Of a DNA stretch of 64,000 nt, positions 34,134-42,451 are shown one piece after another. The stretch's first letter is position 1. Every line of letters begins with the position of its first letter. The notes under the pieces were generated by a model. It was given only the letters and a program-made list of their open reading frames with translations. It ran no database searches and was not told the DNA's origin. This DNA comes from Faeciplasma sp045660445 (GTDB lineage: Bacteria > Bacillota > Clostridia > Oscillospirales > Ruminococcaceae), in contig JAZRDR010000016.1 of assembly GCA_045660445.1 (NCBI GenBank), positions 1 to 64,000 on the forward strand. Reading direction: 5' to 3'. Made by a program: the position numbers and the translations under genes.

Positions 34134-35447
34134 TTGGATATTAGCAATTTCATTAAAAAAACGGTTACCGTTATAACAGTTCTCGCGCTTGCTTTAACAA
34201 TGATATCGCTTCCCGGCGGTGTTTCCGTTAAGACCAAGGCCGACAAGCAGGCTGATCTTGAAGACAAGATAAAGGACCTTCAGGAGCGTCAGGACGAGCT
34301 TAACGACCTTATTTACGATACCCGCAAGGATATTGAAAAGGAAGAAGAAAACCAAGAATATATTGAAGAGCAGATTGAAACCACCGAAGAATACATCCGC
34401 ACACTTGATGCACTTATTGAAGGATATGAGTCGGATATCGAGGTTTTGAACGGCTCTATCGCCGAGCGCGAGGGTGAGATCGAGGATACTAAGCTTCTTA
34501 TTTCTGGCCAAAAGGCAGAGATCGACGAGAATATAGATCTTTACAAGCAGCGTCTGCGCGCTCTTTATCTTTCGGGCAACGATTCGGTTGCTTCTATAAT
34601 CCTTGGCTCAACAGATTTCTTTGATATGCTTATGAAGATCGAGCTTGTGACCCGCATTGCGCGTTATAACAACTCGCTTATCGAGGATCTTATTGCAATG
34701 AAGGACTCTTACGAGGCGACTCAGACAGATTTAGAGCTTAAGCTTATCGACCTTGAAAACGCCAAGATCGACGTTAACGCAAAAATCGACGAGGTTGAGC
34801 TTTTGAAAGATGATTGGTATTCTCAGCTTGACGACTTAGAGGCTTTATATGCTGAATCAAGAGCAACTATTAAAGAGCTTGAAGCTGAAAAAGAAGCTTA
34901 TGAGGAAAATAAAGAAGAGATAGAGGAAGAAGCCGAAAAGCTTGAAGAAGAGCTTCAGGCTGTCATCCGTGAAAAGGCAAGAAAAGAATATATGGGCGAC
35001 CTGCCCAAGGGCACGTTCCTTTGGCCCTGCCCGGGATATTATTATATCTCCTCGGGCTATGGCAGACGTTGGGGCAAGCTTCACAAGGGCATTGACATTG
35101 CAGGCTCGGGAATTAAGGGCGCAGAGATCACTGCTGCAAACTCGGGAACTGTAATCAAGGTCGTTAACGACTGCAAGCATAACTATGGCAAGTCGAAGTC
35201 CTGCGGCTGCGGCGGCGGATACGGAAGATATTGTATCGTTGACCATGGCGGAGGGTATACAACGCTTTACGCCCATGCAACAGACATTATAGTTAAAGAG
35301 GGCGACAAGGTTAAAACCGGCGACGTTTTGGGCTATGTTGGCTCGACAGGATATTCAACGGGCTGGCATTGCCACTTCGAAATAAGAATCGACGGCACCG
35401 CCAAAGACCCTGAGGATGAGGATAAGTTCAATCTTATTAAAAAATAA
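34134..35447 (+). CDS. EnvC/CwlO-like coiled-coil M23 endopeptidase
   Basis: 437 residues from a TTG start (AAAGGA 7 bases upstream). A signal sequence (about 8-30), a long coiled coil (about 35-290, Glu/Lys-rich heptads), and a LytM/M23 domain (about 300-437). The metal and catalytic residues of M23 are present: HKGIDIAG, YAHATD and GWHCHFEIR. Unlike E. coli EnvC, which has lost metal ligands, this looks active. A small Cys-rich loop (SCGCGGGYGRY) lies in the domain. As the third gene of ftsEX it is the probable hydrolase activated by FtsX. Confidence 0.9.
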   Translation: MDISNFIKKTVTVITVLALALTMISLPGGVSVKTKADKQADLEDKIKDLQERQDELNDLIYDTRKDIEKEEENQEYIEEQIETTEEYIRTLDALIEGYESDIEVLNGSIAEREGEIEDTKLLISGQKAEIDENIDLYKQRLRALYLSGNDSVASIILGSTDFFDMLMKIELVTRIARYNNSLIEDLIAMKDSYEATQTDLELKLIDLENAKIDVNAKIDEVELLKDDWYSQLDDLEALYAESRATIKELEAEKEAYEENKEEIEEEAEKLEEELQAVIREKARKEYMGDLPKGTFLWPCPGYYYISSGYGRRWGKLHKGIDIAGSGIKGAEITAANSGTVIKVVNDCKHNYGKSKSCGCGGGYGRYCIVDHGGGYTTLYAHATDIIVKEGDKVKTGDVLGYVGSTGYSTGWHCHFEIRIDGTAKDPEDEDKFNLIKK

Positions 35448-35468
35448 AGGAAAAGGAGGGATCAAGCT

Positions 35469-36662
35469 TTGAACAAGAAGATATCATTGGGGCTTTGCAT
35501 TGCTTTAATGGCGATCGCAAGTGCCATTACCTTCATAATTTCAACAAGCTATTCCACCAGCCTTTATGACAGCCTTGTTTCCGACGTTCAGGAGCGTTCT
35601 GTTATGTATCAGAAGCTTGAACAGATCGATACATATGTAAGAGCTTATTACGACGGAACCATCGACGAGGACGCACTTATCGAAGCTTTGGCAAACGGCT
35701 ATATAAGCGTTATTAACGACGCAAGTGCCGATTATTACGACAGTGCTGAATATGAGCTTTATAAAGAGCACCTAAACGGCACACACCTTGGCATCGGCGT
35801 TTACACTGAAGAGGTGGGCGGATACCCCTGCATTACCGAGGTTTTGAATGACAGCCCCGCTTCTTTGGCGGGAATAGCTGTGGGAGAGAGCATTGTTGAG
35901 ATAAACGGCGATAACATATCTGCGCTCGGGTATGATAAAGCAGTTGCAATGCTTAGAAGCGAGGCTGGTACTCAGCTTTCTGTGACACTCCGTTCGGGCG
36001 GTGTGGACAGAACTGTAAACGTCACCACAGTTTCAATGACAATGGCAACAGTTAACGCCAAAACCTTTGGCGATTACGGATATATTAAGATATACGAATT
36101 CAACAACAAGACCTATCAGCAGTTTATAGCAGCATATTCAATGCTCAGATCAAACAGCGTTAAGGGAATCATAGTTGACGTTAGAAACGCAAAAGGCTCG
36201 AGTATTGACCCTGCCATCAATCTTTTAACGGCAATTTTGCCTGCAGATTCTGTTGTTGCGGTTTCTTCAAGCCTCTCGGGCGAGGAAACGGTGTTCGATC
36301 CTGCTTCAGGGACTTACACATTGGATATCCCGCTGTGCGTTTTGACAAATTCGCGCACCACAGGCCCCGGCGAGCTTTTTGCCTGCGCTTTGCGTGACGG
36401 TTTGGGGGCTTCAATCGTGGGAACTACCACGGCAGGAAACGCAGGACTTTTGGAAGTCTTTGCTCTTTATGACGGCACGGCGATCGTTTTGCCCACCGGA
36501 TATGTAAGATCCTCGAACACGACGTTCACAGAAACGGGTGTATTGCCCGATTACGAAGTCGTGATCACCGACGATACCGACGAGGTTCTTTCATCGCTTG
36601 ACGAAAACACCGACCTTTGCATAAAAAAAGCGACCGAGCTTTTAGCTCAGACTACACAATAA
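35469..36662 (+). CDS. CtpA-like S41 protein lacking the catalytic Ser/Lys (pseudoprotease)
   Basis: 397 residues from a TTG start behind AAGGAGGG. A signal anchor (about 5-27), a helical region, a PDZ domain (about 105-190, GIGVYTEEVGGYPCI and SPASLAGIAVGESIVEING) and an S41 tail-specific protease fold (about 195-365). In active CtpA the Ser is the first residue of SASE and the Lys follows 25 residues later in FGK. Here the aligned positions are Gly299 (GPGELFACAL) and Asn324 (TTTAGNAGLL), with the correct spacing of 25, so the fold is kept and the dyad is lost. It probably binds peptide termini or wall enzymes as a scaffold. Last gene of ftsE-ftsX-envC-like-ctpA-like. Confidence 0.85.
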   Translation: MNKKISLGLCIALMAIASAITFIISTSYSTSLYDSLVSDVQERSVMYQKLEQIDTYVRAYYDGTIDEDALIEALANGYISVINDASADYYDSAEYELYKEHLNGTHLGIGVYTEEVGGYPCITEVLNDSPASLAGIAVGESIVEINGDNISALGYDKAVAMLRSEAGTQLSVTLRSGGVDRTVNVTTVSMTMATVNAKTFGDYGYIKIYEFNNKTYQQFIAAYSMLRSNSVKGIIVDVRNAKGSSIDPAINLLTAILPADSVVAVSSSLSGEETVFDPASGTYTLDIPLCVLTNSRTTGPGELFACALRDGLGASIVGTTTAGNAGLLEVFALYDGTAIVLPTGYVRSSNTTFTETGVLPDYEVVITDDTDEVLSSLDENTDLCIKKATELLAQTTQ

Positions 36663-36663
36663 A

Positions 36664-36701
36664 AATCATCCGCCTAACATTTGTTGGGCGGATTTTTTTG
36701 T
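36664..36701 (+). terminator. Terminator of the ftsEX operon
   Basis: ATCCGCC / GGGCGGAT stem followed by TTTTTTT. Confidence 0.9.
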
Positions 36702-36718
36702 TCTGTGAAAAAATAATA

Positions 36719-36752
36719 AAAGCAGTATGCTTTCGTCATACTGCTTTTTTGT
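36719..36752. terminator. Bidirectional terminator of the Thr-rich lipoprotein
   Basis: AAAGCAGTATG / CATACTGCTTT stem, T-run on both strands. Confidence 0.85.
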
Positions 36753-36758
36753 TCTTGA

Positions 36759-37268
36759 TCAGTCCTCAGCTCCAACAACATCGTCACTGTCCTGAATTCC
36801 AAGGTTAGCCAAGAATTCGTCCAAGTCCTCGATCTCGGTCCAGCCATCCTCACCAACGGTAGTCACGTCAGAAGGTTCATCGTCATCCTCGATCTCGATC
36901 TCTTCTTCATCTTCTTCCTCTTCAGGCTCGGTTGTAGTAACCTCTTCCTTCTTGGTGGTTGTGGTTGTTACTTCCTCTTCAGGTTCGGGAGTTGTGGTTG
37001 CTTCGGTGGTTGTAGAATCAGTGGTCGTGGTTGCTTCGGTGGTGCTTTCTGTTGTAGTAGTGTCGGTAGCGGGATTGTCCACGATGGTTGTGGTTGCTTC
37101 GGTTGTGGATTCGGTCGTTGTGGCGGTTGTTTCACCCTCGGCTTCGGGAGAATCGGTTACCACAGGGGTGTCGTTTCCGGATGCGTCAGGGGTTTCGTCC
37201 CCTCCGCCACAAGCAGCAAATGTGAGCAAAACTGCCATAGACATTAAAATTAACAAGATTTTTTTCAT
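36759..37268 (-). CDS. Thr/Glu-rich lipoprotein of unknown function
   Basis: 169 residues from the ATG at 37268 (GAAAGGA upstream). A short lipoprotein signal ends in FAACGG with Cys near 21. The rest is low-complexity: repeats of TTTES and EATTT (about 45-105) then alternating TTTT and acidic blocks and a short C-terminal segment (EDLDEFLANLGI). It looks like an extended surface stalk with a small terminal peptide. The same kind of linker is in the SH3 protein at 1372. I recognise no domain. Confidence 0.75.
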   Translation of the reverse strand: MKKILLILMSMAVLLTFAACGGGDETPDASGNDTPVVTDSPEAEGETTATTTESTTEATTTIVDNPATDTTTTESTTEATTTTDSTTTEATTTPEPEEEVTTTTTKKEEVTTTEPEEEEDEEEIEIEDDDEPSDVTTVGEDGWTEIEDLDEFLANLGIQDSDDVVGAED

Positions 37269-37445
37269 ATGTATAATTCCTTTCTGTATAATCATCGTGC
37301 ATTTCGACGAAATGTAATCGAAAATGCGGACTTTTAGCGAATTATTCGCAAGATTAATGTTATTGTACTATATTTTTAAGAGTAATGCAATAGAGAATTA
37401 TTGGTGATGCTTCAAGGGTGAGGGGGGTGTACATATATAAAACAA

Positions 37446-37477
37446 AAATCCCCCTCGCTTTATTGCGAAGAGGATTT
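37446..37477 (-). terminator. rpsT terminator
   Basis: AAATCC...GGATTT stem (CCTCTTCGC / GCGAGG) with TTTTTG on the minus strand. Confidence 0.75.
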
Positions 37478-37493
37478 AAATGTTTTTGCCAAA

Positions 37494-37739
37494 TTAAGCG
37501 TTCAAAAGCTTAGCGAGCTGAGACTTCTTTCTTGCTGCGCAGTTAGCGTGAAGGATACCCTTAGCGCATGCCTGGTCAACCTTCTTGATAGCCTCTGCAA
37601 CTGCAGCTGCCTTGTTAGCCTCGTCAGCAGCATATGCCTTCTTGATTGCTGTCTTGAGAGCACTCTTAACCATCTTGTTCTTAAGAGCCTTGGCCTGGTT
37701 AACTAAAACTCTCTTCTTAGCGGACTTAATATTTGCCAT
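37494..37739 (-). CDS. rpsT: Ribosomal protein bS20
   Basis: 81 residues, MANIKSAKKRVLVNQ and helical Lys/Ala-rich body, complete. SD AAGGAGGTG. The leader between promoter (37881-37909) and gene is about 130 bases and contains AGTCATT and AATGACT segments that could pair; see findings. Confidence 0.96.
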   Translation of the reverse strand: MANIKSAKKRVLVNQAKALKNKMVKSALKTAIKKAYAADEANKAAAVAEAIKKVDQACAKGILHANCAARKKSQLAKLLNA

Positions 37740-37880
37740 TAAGACACCTCCTTAGTCATTCGTCATGCCGAGTAACCCGACATTCATAAAATTCACTTAT
37801 TTGGATAAGCTAGTTGCACGACTGAGAGAAAGTGCAATAAGGTTAATGACTCCTTACTTATTCAACAAGTATCAACAGAT

Positions 37881-37909
37881 AATATATCATCATTTAAAGA
37901 AAAAATCAA
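37881..37909 (-). promoter_or_regulatory. rpsT promoter
   Basis: Minus strand TTGATT (37904-37909), 17 bases, TATATT (37881-37886), with extended TGA. Confidence 0.65.
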
Positions 37910-37979
37910 TACCTTTTTCAAAATTTTTTCTTTATTTTTCGCATTTTCCTCGCTATTTTTAAAGTATTGGAGATGTAAT

Positions 37980-38810
37980 ATGTTAAACCGCACCGACTTG
38001 GCTTTGGAAAGCGCAGAAAGCGTTCGCACAAAGGGAGAGCTGCCAAAGGGCATATCGCTTAACGTAACACATTCAGGTGATTTTGAGATAACCACTGTTT
38101 CTGTCACCGAGGATGAGGCTGCTCAAAAGATTGGGAAGCCAAAGGGCAAATATATCACCCTTGAATGCTCGCGCCGCTTGGATTTTCCGGATGAGATAAG
38201 CGACAAGCAGATAAAGGCTTTAGCAAAAACGATCCGTTCACTTATAGATGATTCAAAAAGCGTTTTGGTCGTTGGCCTTGGCAACGAGGAGATAACCCCC
38301 GACAGCTTGGGCGTTAAAACAGCAAAGAGTATATTTGCCACCAGGCATATAAACGAAAATGCGCCCGAGATTTTAAGTACGCCCACAGGCGACGTAAGCG
38401 TGCTTATAACAGGCGTTATGGGCAAAACGGGAATTGAGTCAAGCGACGTTGTGAAAGCCGTCTGCGAGCGAATTAAGCCCTCTTGCGTTATCGCTGTTGA
38501 TGCTTTGGCGTGCTCGAATGCAAATCACCTTGGCAAAACCGTTCAGATAACCGACACAGGCATCTCTCCAGGCTCGGGTGTTGCGAATGCAAGGCGCGAG
38601 CTGAGCATTTCCACCCTTGGAATAAAGTGCATTGCTGTCGGGATCCCGACGGTTTGCGATTTGGGCAGTGGAAGCGACCTTATGGTTACGCCAAGAACCA
38701 TCGATAAAATGATATTTAAAAGCACTCGTCTTTTGGCAGGAGGGATAAACCGAGCACTTCACCCAAATTTAAGCTCGAAGGAGCTCGAAATTTTAACCGA
38801 GCAAATCTGA
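37980..38810 (+). CDS. gpr: Spore germination protease GPR
   Basis: 276 residues. RTDLALE at the start, then a segment with VVGLGNEEITPDSLG, TGVMGKTGIESSDVV and VIAVDALACS matching GPR (peptidase A25/U3 family), which degrades small acid-soluble spore proteins during germination. It is shorter than the about 370 residues of the Bacillus enzyme, with almost no propeptide before RTDLA, as in some Clostridia. Indicates a spore-former. The promoter lies in the shared region with rpsT; I do not see a clear sigma-G site. Confidence 0.9.
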   Translation: MLNRTDLALESAESVRTKGELPKGISLNVTHSGDFEITTVSVTEDEAAQKIGKPKGKYITLECSRRLDFPDEISDKQIKALAKTIRSLIDDSKSVLVVGLGNEEITPDSLGVKTAKSIFATRHINENAPEILSTPTGDVSVLITGVMGKTGIESSDVVKAVCERIKPSCVIAVDALACSNANHLGKTVQITDTGISPGSGVANARRELSISTLGIKCIAVGIPTVCDLGSGSDLMVTPRTIDKMIFKSTRLLAGGINRALHPNLSSKELEILTEQI

Positions 38811-38818
38811 AAAAACTA

Positions 38819-38847
38819 TTGACAAGATGCAAATAAAACGCTACACT
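38819..38847 (+). promoter_or_regulatory. acpP promoter
   Basis: TTGACA (38819-38824), 17 bases, TACACT (38842-38847). Confidence 0.7.
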
Positions 38848-38883
38848 ATTACTTGACTTAAACACTGACAGGAGGGTTAGAAG

Positions 38884-39111
38884 ATGATTTTTGAAAAGGT
38901 TAGAGAATTGATTGCTGATCAGTTGAGCGTGGATCTCGATGACATCACTTTGGAATCTGTTATCGTTGATGATCTTGGAGCTGACTCCTTGGACGTTGTT
39001 GATCTTATAATGTCTTTCGAGGATGAATTCAGCCTTGAAATTCCCGACGAAGCTCTTGAAAGCATCAAGACTGTTGGCGACATCGTTAAGTATATCGAAG
39101 ACAATCAGTAA
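38884..39111 (+). CDS. acpP: Acyl carrier protein
   Basis: 75 residues, acidic. The phosphopantetheine site is Ser35 in GADSLDVV. Carries acyl intermediates in fatty acid synthesis. SD GGAGG. Monocistronic; no fab genes in the window. Confidence 0.95.
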   Translation: MIFEKVRELIADQLSVDLDDITLESVIVDDLGADSLDVVDLIMSFEDEFSLEIPDEALESIKTVGDIVKYIEDNQ

Positions 39112-39120
39112 ATAATATAT

Positions 39121-39147
39121 GCCCTTCCCAAAAAGGAAGGGCTTTTA
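39121..39147 (+). terminator. acpP terminator
   Basis: GCCCTTCC / GGAAGGGC stem then TTTTATTTTT. Confidence 0.85.
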
Positions 39148-39191
39148 TTTTTCTTGCCGCTAATTTGTCCGTAAATTTTATGCATTTAAGG

Positions 39192-39220
39192 TTGCATATT
39201 TTTTTGCGGTGTGCTATAAT
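39192..39220 (+). promoter_or_regulatory. Promoter of the first Nudix gene
   Basis: TTGCAT (39192-39197), 17 bases, TATAAT (39215-39220), extended TGTGC. Confidence 0.75.
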
Positions 39221-39271
39221 GAATTTGAATTTACATCATACCGTGCATATTGGCACAGAAGGGAAAATAAA

Positions 39272-39676
39272 ATGCTTCATGAAAAATCCTGCGGAGCGAT
39301 AGTCTACCGCAAGTTTCATGGCAATACCGAAATCCTCCTTATAAAACACGTAAACTCGGGTCATTGGTCCTTCCCCAAGGGTCATGTCGAGAAAGGTGAG
39401 ACCGAGGTGGAGACTGCTCAGCGCGAGATTTTAGAGGAAACAGGAATCGACGTTATCATCGACTCATCCTTCAGAGAGACTGTTTCTTATTCTCCCAAGC
39501 GCGGCACACAAAAGGTTGTTGTATACTTCCTTGCAAAAGCGAAGAACACCGACTATACCCCTCAGGAAGAGGAGATTGCAGATATTCGCTGGGTAGAGAT
39601 CGGCAGAGCGCAAACGGTATTGTCTTATGAAAACGACAAGAGCATTGTCAGCAAGGCAAAGGCCCTGATATCCTGA
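39272..39676 (+). CDS. Nudix hydrolase (diadenosine tetraphosphatase-like)
   Basis: 134 residues from the ATG at 39272; the promoter position excludes earlier starts. The Nudix box is complete: GHVEKGETEVETAQREILEE then TGI. SFPKGH and a short N-terminus (GAIVYRK) fit bis(5'-nucleosyl)-tetraphosphatases of Firmicutes. Substrate is inferred only. Confidence 0.85.
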   Translation: MLHEKSCGAIVYRKFHGNTEILLIKHVNSGHWSFPKGHVEKGETEVETAQREILEETGIDVIIDSSFRETVSYSPKRGTQKVVVYFLAKAKNTDYTPQEEEIADIRWVEIGRAQTVLSYENDKSIVSKAKALIS

Positions 39677-39686
39677 CAAAAAATTA

Positions 39687-39711
39687 GGAACGCACTTAGC
39701 GTTCCTTTTTT
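39687..39711 (+). terminator. Terminator of the first Nudix gene
   Basis: AGGAACGC / GCGTTCCT stem then TTTTT. Confidence 0.85.
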
Positions 39712-39721
39712 ATTGCTTTTT

Positions 39722-39948
39722 TTAAAGGTGTCCGCCTATCGGCGGACGGATGCGGCACCCACGCGCCCAAAAGGGCGCACTCGGCGCCGCCTGATGGGCG
39801 AAGCCCGATCTGCGGGGCCTTCGGCCCGCAGATCCCCCTGCCGCCGCAAGGCGGCAGGGGCCCGCGCCCCCGCGGGGGCGCGGGCAGGGGCTTCGCTCCA
39901 CAACGCGCACCAAGCACCGAGCGAAGCGAGGCGTGGGTGCGCGCCCCG
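39722..39948. repeat. GC-rich run of consecutive hairpins
   Basis: At least six perfect stems in a row: TCCGCC/GGCGGA, GCGCCC/GGGCGC, GGGC/GCCC, TCTGCGGGCC-type, CCTGCCGCC/GGCGGCAGG and GCGCCCCC/GGGGGCGC. It fills the gap between the Nudix terminator and the spoVG stop and is far more GC-rich than its neighbours. Frames across it encode only low-complexity peptides. Confidence 0.7.
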
Positions 39949-40224
39949 CTAAGACGGCTCTACCGCCGACTCAAGAGCTTCTCTGTAAGCCTGCAAAATG
40001 CGGGATTCAAGCTCGTTTCTTGCCTCCTGCGAGATGGGGTGAATAATGTCCCTGAACACTCCCTGATCATCACGGCGAGAGGGCATCGCAACAAACAACC
40101 TCTCATCCCCCTGAACCACCTTGATGTCGTGAACTGCAACCGCATCGTCAAGCGTTAAGCTTATAATCCCTTTAAGCCTGCCCTCGGGCAAAAGCTTTCT
40201 AACCTTAATGTTTGTGATCGTCAT
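39949..40224 (-). CDS. spoVG: SpoVG regulator
   Basis: 91 residues. MTITNIKVRKL, LKGIISLTLDDAVAVHDIKV, LFVAMPSRRD and FRDIIHPISQEAR are the family signature. SpoVG is a small nucleic-acid-binding regulator affecting sporulation septation and surface functions. SD GAAAGGA. Divergent from murC with 222 bases between. Confidence 0.95.
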   Translation of the reverse strand: MTITNIKVRKLLPEGRLKGIISLTLDDAVAVHDIKVVQGDERLFVAMPSRRDDQGVFRDIIHPISQEARNELESRILQAYREALESAVEPS

Positions 40225-40339
40225 TGTTTAACGTCCTTTCTTGATATGTTTATGCCATTATTTTTGGATTTTTATAAGAAATTATTCAAAAAGGTGTTTA
40301 TTTTTTTACCGAAATGTAATATACTTAATGTAAACATAA

Positions 40340-40432
40340 GTTCGCAAACACCGCTCGCACTACACTTTGCTCCTCGCTTGCCGCTCGCCTTGCTCGCGGC
40401 GGCTCAGCTCCAAGGTGTAACGCTCGCTTAAA
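40340..40432. repeat. GC-rich insert before murC
   Basis: GCTCGC-rich sequence (CGCTCGC, CCTCGCTTGCCGCTCGCC) directly upstream of the murC ribosome binding site. It resembles the other GC-rich intergenic elements in composition but I see no long exact match. Confidence 0.45.
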
Positions 40433-40446
40433 AAGAGGTTTTATAT

Positions 40447-41832
40447 ATGAACGCAAAAGAATTAAAACAAGTTTTAAAAAACTCTAAGCATATACATTTC
40501 ATCGGCATCGGCGGTTCGGGAATGTATCCGTTGGCGCAGATATTGCACTCTCGCGGATTTTTCCTCACCGGCTCTGACAATAACGAGACCGAAACCCTGC
40601 AGGCCGTTCGCGACATGGGCATAACCGTTTTCATGGGCCAGCGCGCCGAAAACGTTTTAGGGGCTGATCTTATCGTATACACCGCCGCAATCATGGCAGA
40701 TAACCCTGAGCTTATCGCAGCATATGAATCGGGTGCGGTGGTCGTTGAAAGATGCGACCTTTTGGGCGTTATAACCGACGAGTTTGAAAGAGCTGTTTGC
40801 ATCTCGGGCACCCACGGAAAGACCACGACAAGCGCCATGCTCACACAAATTTTGATCGACTCGAAGCTTGATATCTCCTGCGTTATCGGCGGAAAGCTTA
40901 AGTCTATCGGCGGCTCGGGATTAGCAGGAAAGAGCGATATTATGGTTTGCGAATCCTGCGAATTTGTAGATACCTTTTTAAAGCTCTTCCCCGACATTGC
41001 CGTTATTTTAAATATCGACGAGGACCATCTTGATTACTTCAAAACCCTCGACAACTTAAAGGCATCCTTTAAAAAGTTTGCAAATAACGCCACAAAATGC
41101 ATCATCTATAACGGCGACGACGAAAATACTGTCGAGGTTGTTAACGCCATCGACAAAGAAAAGATTACCTTCGGCTGGAGCGAGACTAACGATTACAGCG
41201 CAAAGATCCTCTGCGTAAACGGACTTTTGACCGAGTTTGAGGCTTTTTATAAAGGCAAATCGCTTGGAATTTTCAAGCTTCACGTTCCCGGCGAGCATAA
41301 CGTTTTAAATGCTCTTGCCGCTATCGCCTCGGCTATTTACGTTGGCGCGCCGATCGATGGCATAAGAACGGGACTTGACAATTTTATGGGCGCTGTAAGG
41401 CGCTTTGAAAAGATCGCCGAGGTTAAGGGTGTCACTATCGTTGACGACTATGCCCACCACCCCGCCGAGATCATGGTAACCCTTAATGCCGCCAAAAAGC
41501 TTGGATTTAAACGGCTTATTGCGGTTCACCAGCCCTTTACCTATTCGCGCACTGCAATGCTTCTTGACGATTTTGCAAAGGCATTGTCGGTTGCTGATTT
41601 AACAGTTTTGACCGAAATCATGGGCTCACGCGAGAAAAACACTTATAACATTCACTCAAGCGACTTGCAGGCAAAGATCAAGGGCTGTGTTTTAACGCCC
41701 GAATTTGATGATTGCGTTGAATATCTTTTAAAGGAAGCGAAGGAAGGCGACCTTATGATCACCCTTGGCTGCGGAGATATATACAAGGTTGCAAAAAGCT
41801 TGGCTAAAAAACTAGAGGAAAGGAAGTATTAA
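40447..41832 (+). CDS. murC: UDP-N-acetylmuramate--L-alanine ligase
   Basis: 461 residues. N-terminal Rossmann domain with FIGIGGSGMYPLAQIL, central ATPase domain with SGTHGKTTTSAML, and C-terminal domain with DDYAHHPAEI and HQPFTYSRT. Adds L-Ala to UDP-MurNAc in the cytoplasm. The GSGMYP turn replaces the more common GIGMSG, as in related Clostridia. Followed by lexA after 3 bases. Confidence 0.94.
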   Translation: MNAKELKQVLKNSKHIHFIGIGGSGMYPLAQILHSRGFFLTGSDNNETETLQAVRDMGITVFMGQRAENVLGADLIVYTAAIMADNPELIAAYESGAVVVERCDLLGVITDEFERAVCISGTHGKTTTSAMLTQILIDSKLDISCVIGGKLKSIGGSGLAGKSDIMVCESCEFVDTFLKLFPDIAVILNIDEDHLDYFKTLDNLKASFKKFANNATKCIIYNGDDENTVEVVNAIDKEKITFGWSETNDYSAKILCVNGLLTEFEAFYKGKSLGIFKLHVPGEHNVLNALAAIASAIYVGAPIDGIRTGLDNFMGAVRRFEKIAEVKGVTIVDDYAHHPAEIMVTLNAAKKLGFKRLIAVHQPFTYSRTAMLLDDFAKALSVADLTVLTEIMGSREKNTYNIHSSDLQAKIKGCVLTPEFDDCVEYLLKEAKEGDLMITLGCGDIYKVAKSLAKKLEERKY

Positions 41833-41835
41833 GCA

Positions 41836-42423
41836 ATGGCACTTAGCGAAAAGGATAAGAGCGTTTACGAATTTATAAAGCAGCGTATAGGAGAGGGTTA
41901 CACACCATCTGTTCGTGAAATTTGTGCCGAGCTTGGCTTCAGCTCGACCTCGACAGCGCACAGAGCTATCGAAAAGCTTGTAGCAGCAGGCCTTTTGGAA
42001 AAGCAGGGCAACAACCTTAACCGTTCTATAAAGCTTGCAGGTGACGATAACGTGAAGGTCCCCGTTTTGGGAACTGTAGCCGCAGGCAAGCCCATCACCG
42101 CGATCGAGGAGATCGAGGGTTATTTAAGCTTCAAGCCCAAAAAGCACTATGACGGCAAGCTTTTTGCTTTAAAAGTCAGAGGTGAATCGATGATCAACGC
42201 CGCAATTTTGGACGACGACACCGTTATCGTTGAGCAGACACCTTATGCCGAAAACGGCGACATCGTTGTTGCCCTTGTGGATAACGAGGAGGCAACCGTT
42301 AAGCGTTTTTATAAAGAGGATAGACACTTCCGCCTTCAGCCCGAAAACGACGCCATGGAGCCTATCATCTTGGACGAAGTCTCTATCTTGGGCAGAGTTG
42401 TTGCAGTGCTGAGGTATATGTAA
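41836..42423 (+). CDS. lexA: SOS repressor LexA
   Basis: 195 residues. Winged HTH (1-65, PSVREICAELGFSSTSTAHRAI), self-cleavage site Ala83-Gly84 (GTVAAGKP), and S24 peptidase domain with Ser118 (GESM) and Lys156 (ATVKRF), spacing as in E. coli LexA. The ATG follows the murC stop, and I see no LexA box at an own promoter, so it may be transcribed with murC. It should repress DNA repair genes. Confidence 0.95.
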   Translation: MALSEKDKSVYEFIKQRIGEGYTPSVREICAELGFSSTSTAHRAIEKLVAAGLLEKQGNNLNRSIKLAGDDNVKVPVLGTVAAGKPITAIEEIEGYLSFKPKKHYDGKLFALKVRGESMINAAILDDDTVIVEQTPYAENGDIVVALVDNEEATVKRFYKEDRHFRLQPENDAMEPIILDEVSILGRVVAVLRYM

Positions 42424-42451
42424 GTGCTATAAAAACAAGGAGAAGCTGAGA

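Noticed and set aside
37930..37979. Sigma-G promoter before gpr
   Set aside because: I looked for it because gpr is usually forespore-expressed, but no -10 CATnnTA-type box at proper spacing is convincing.
39713..39952. Open frames through the GC-rich hairpin chain
   Set aside because: They give Arg/Ala/Gly low-complexity peptides on both strands and no ribosome binding site; GC-rich DNA lacks stops by composition.
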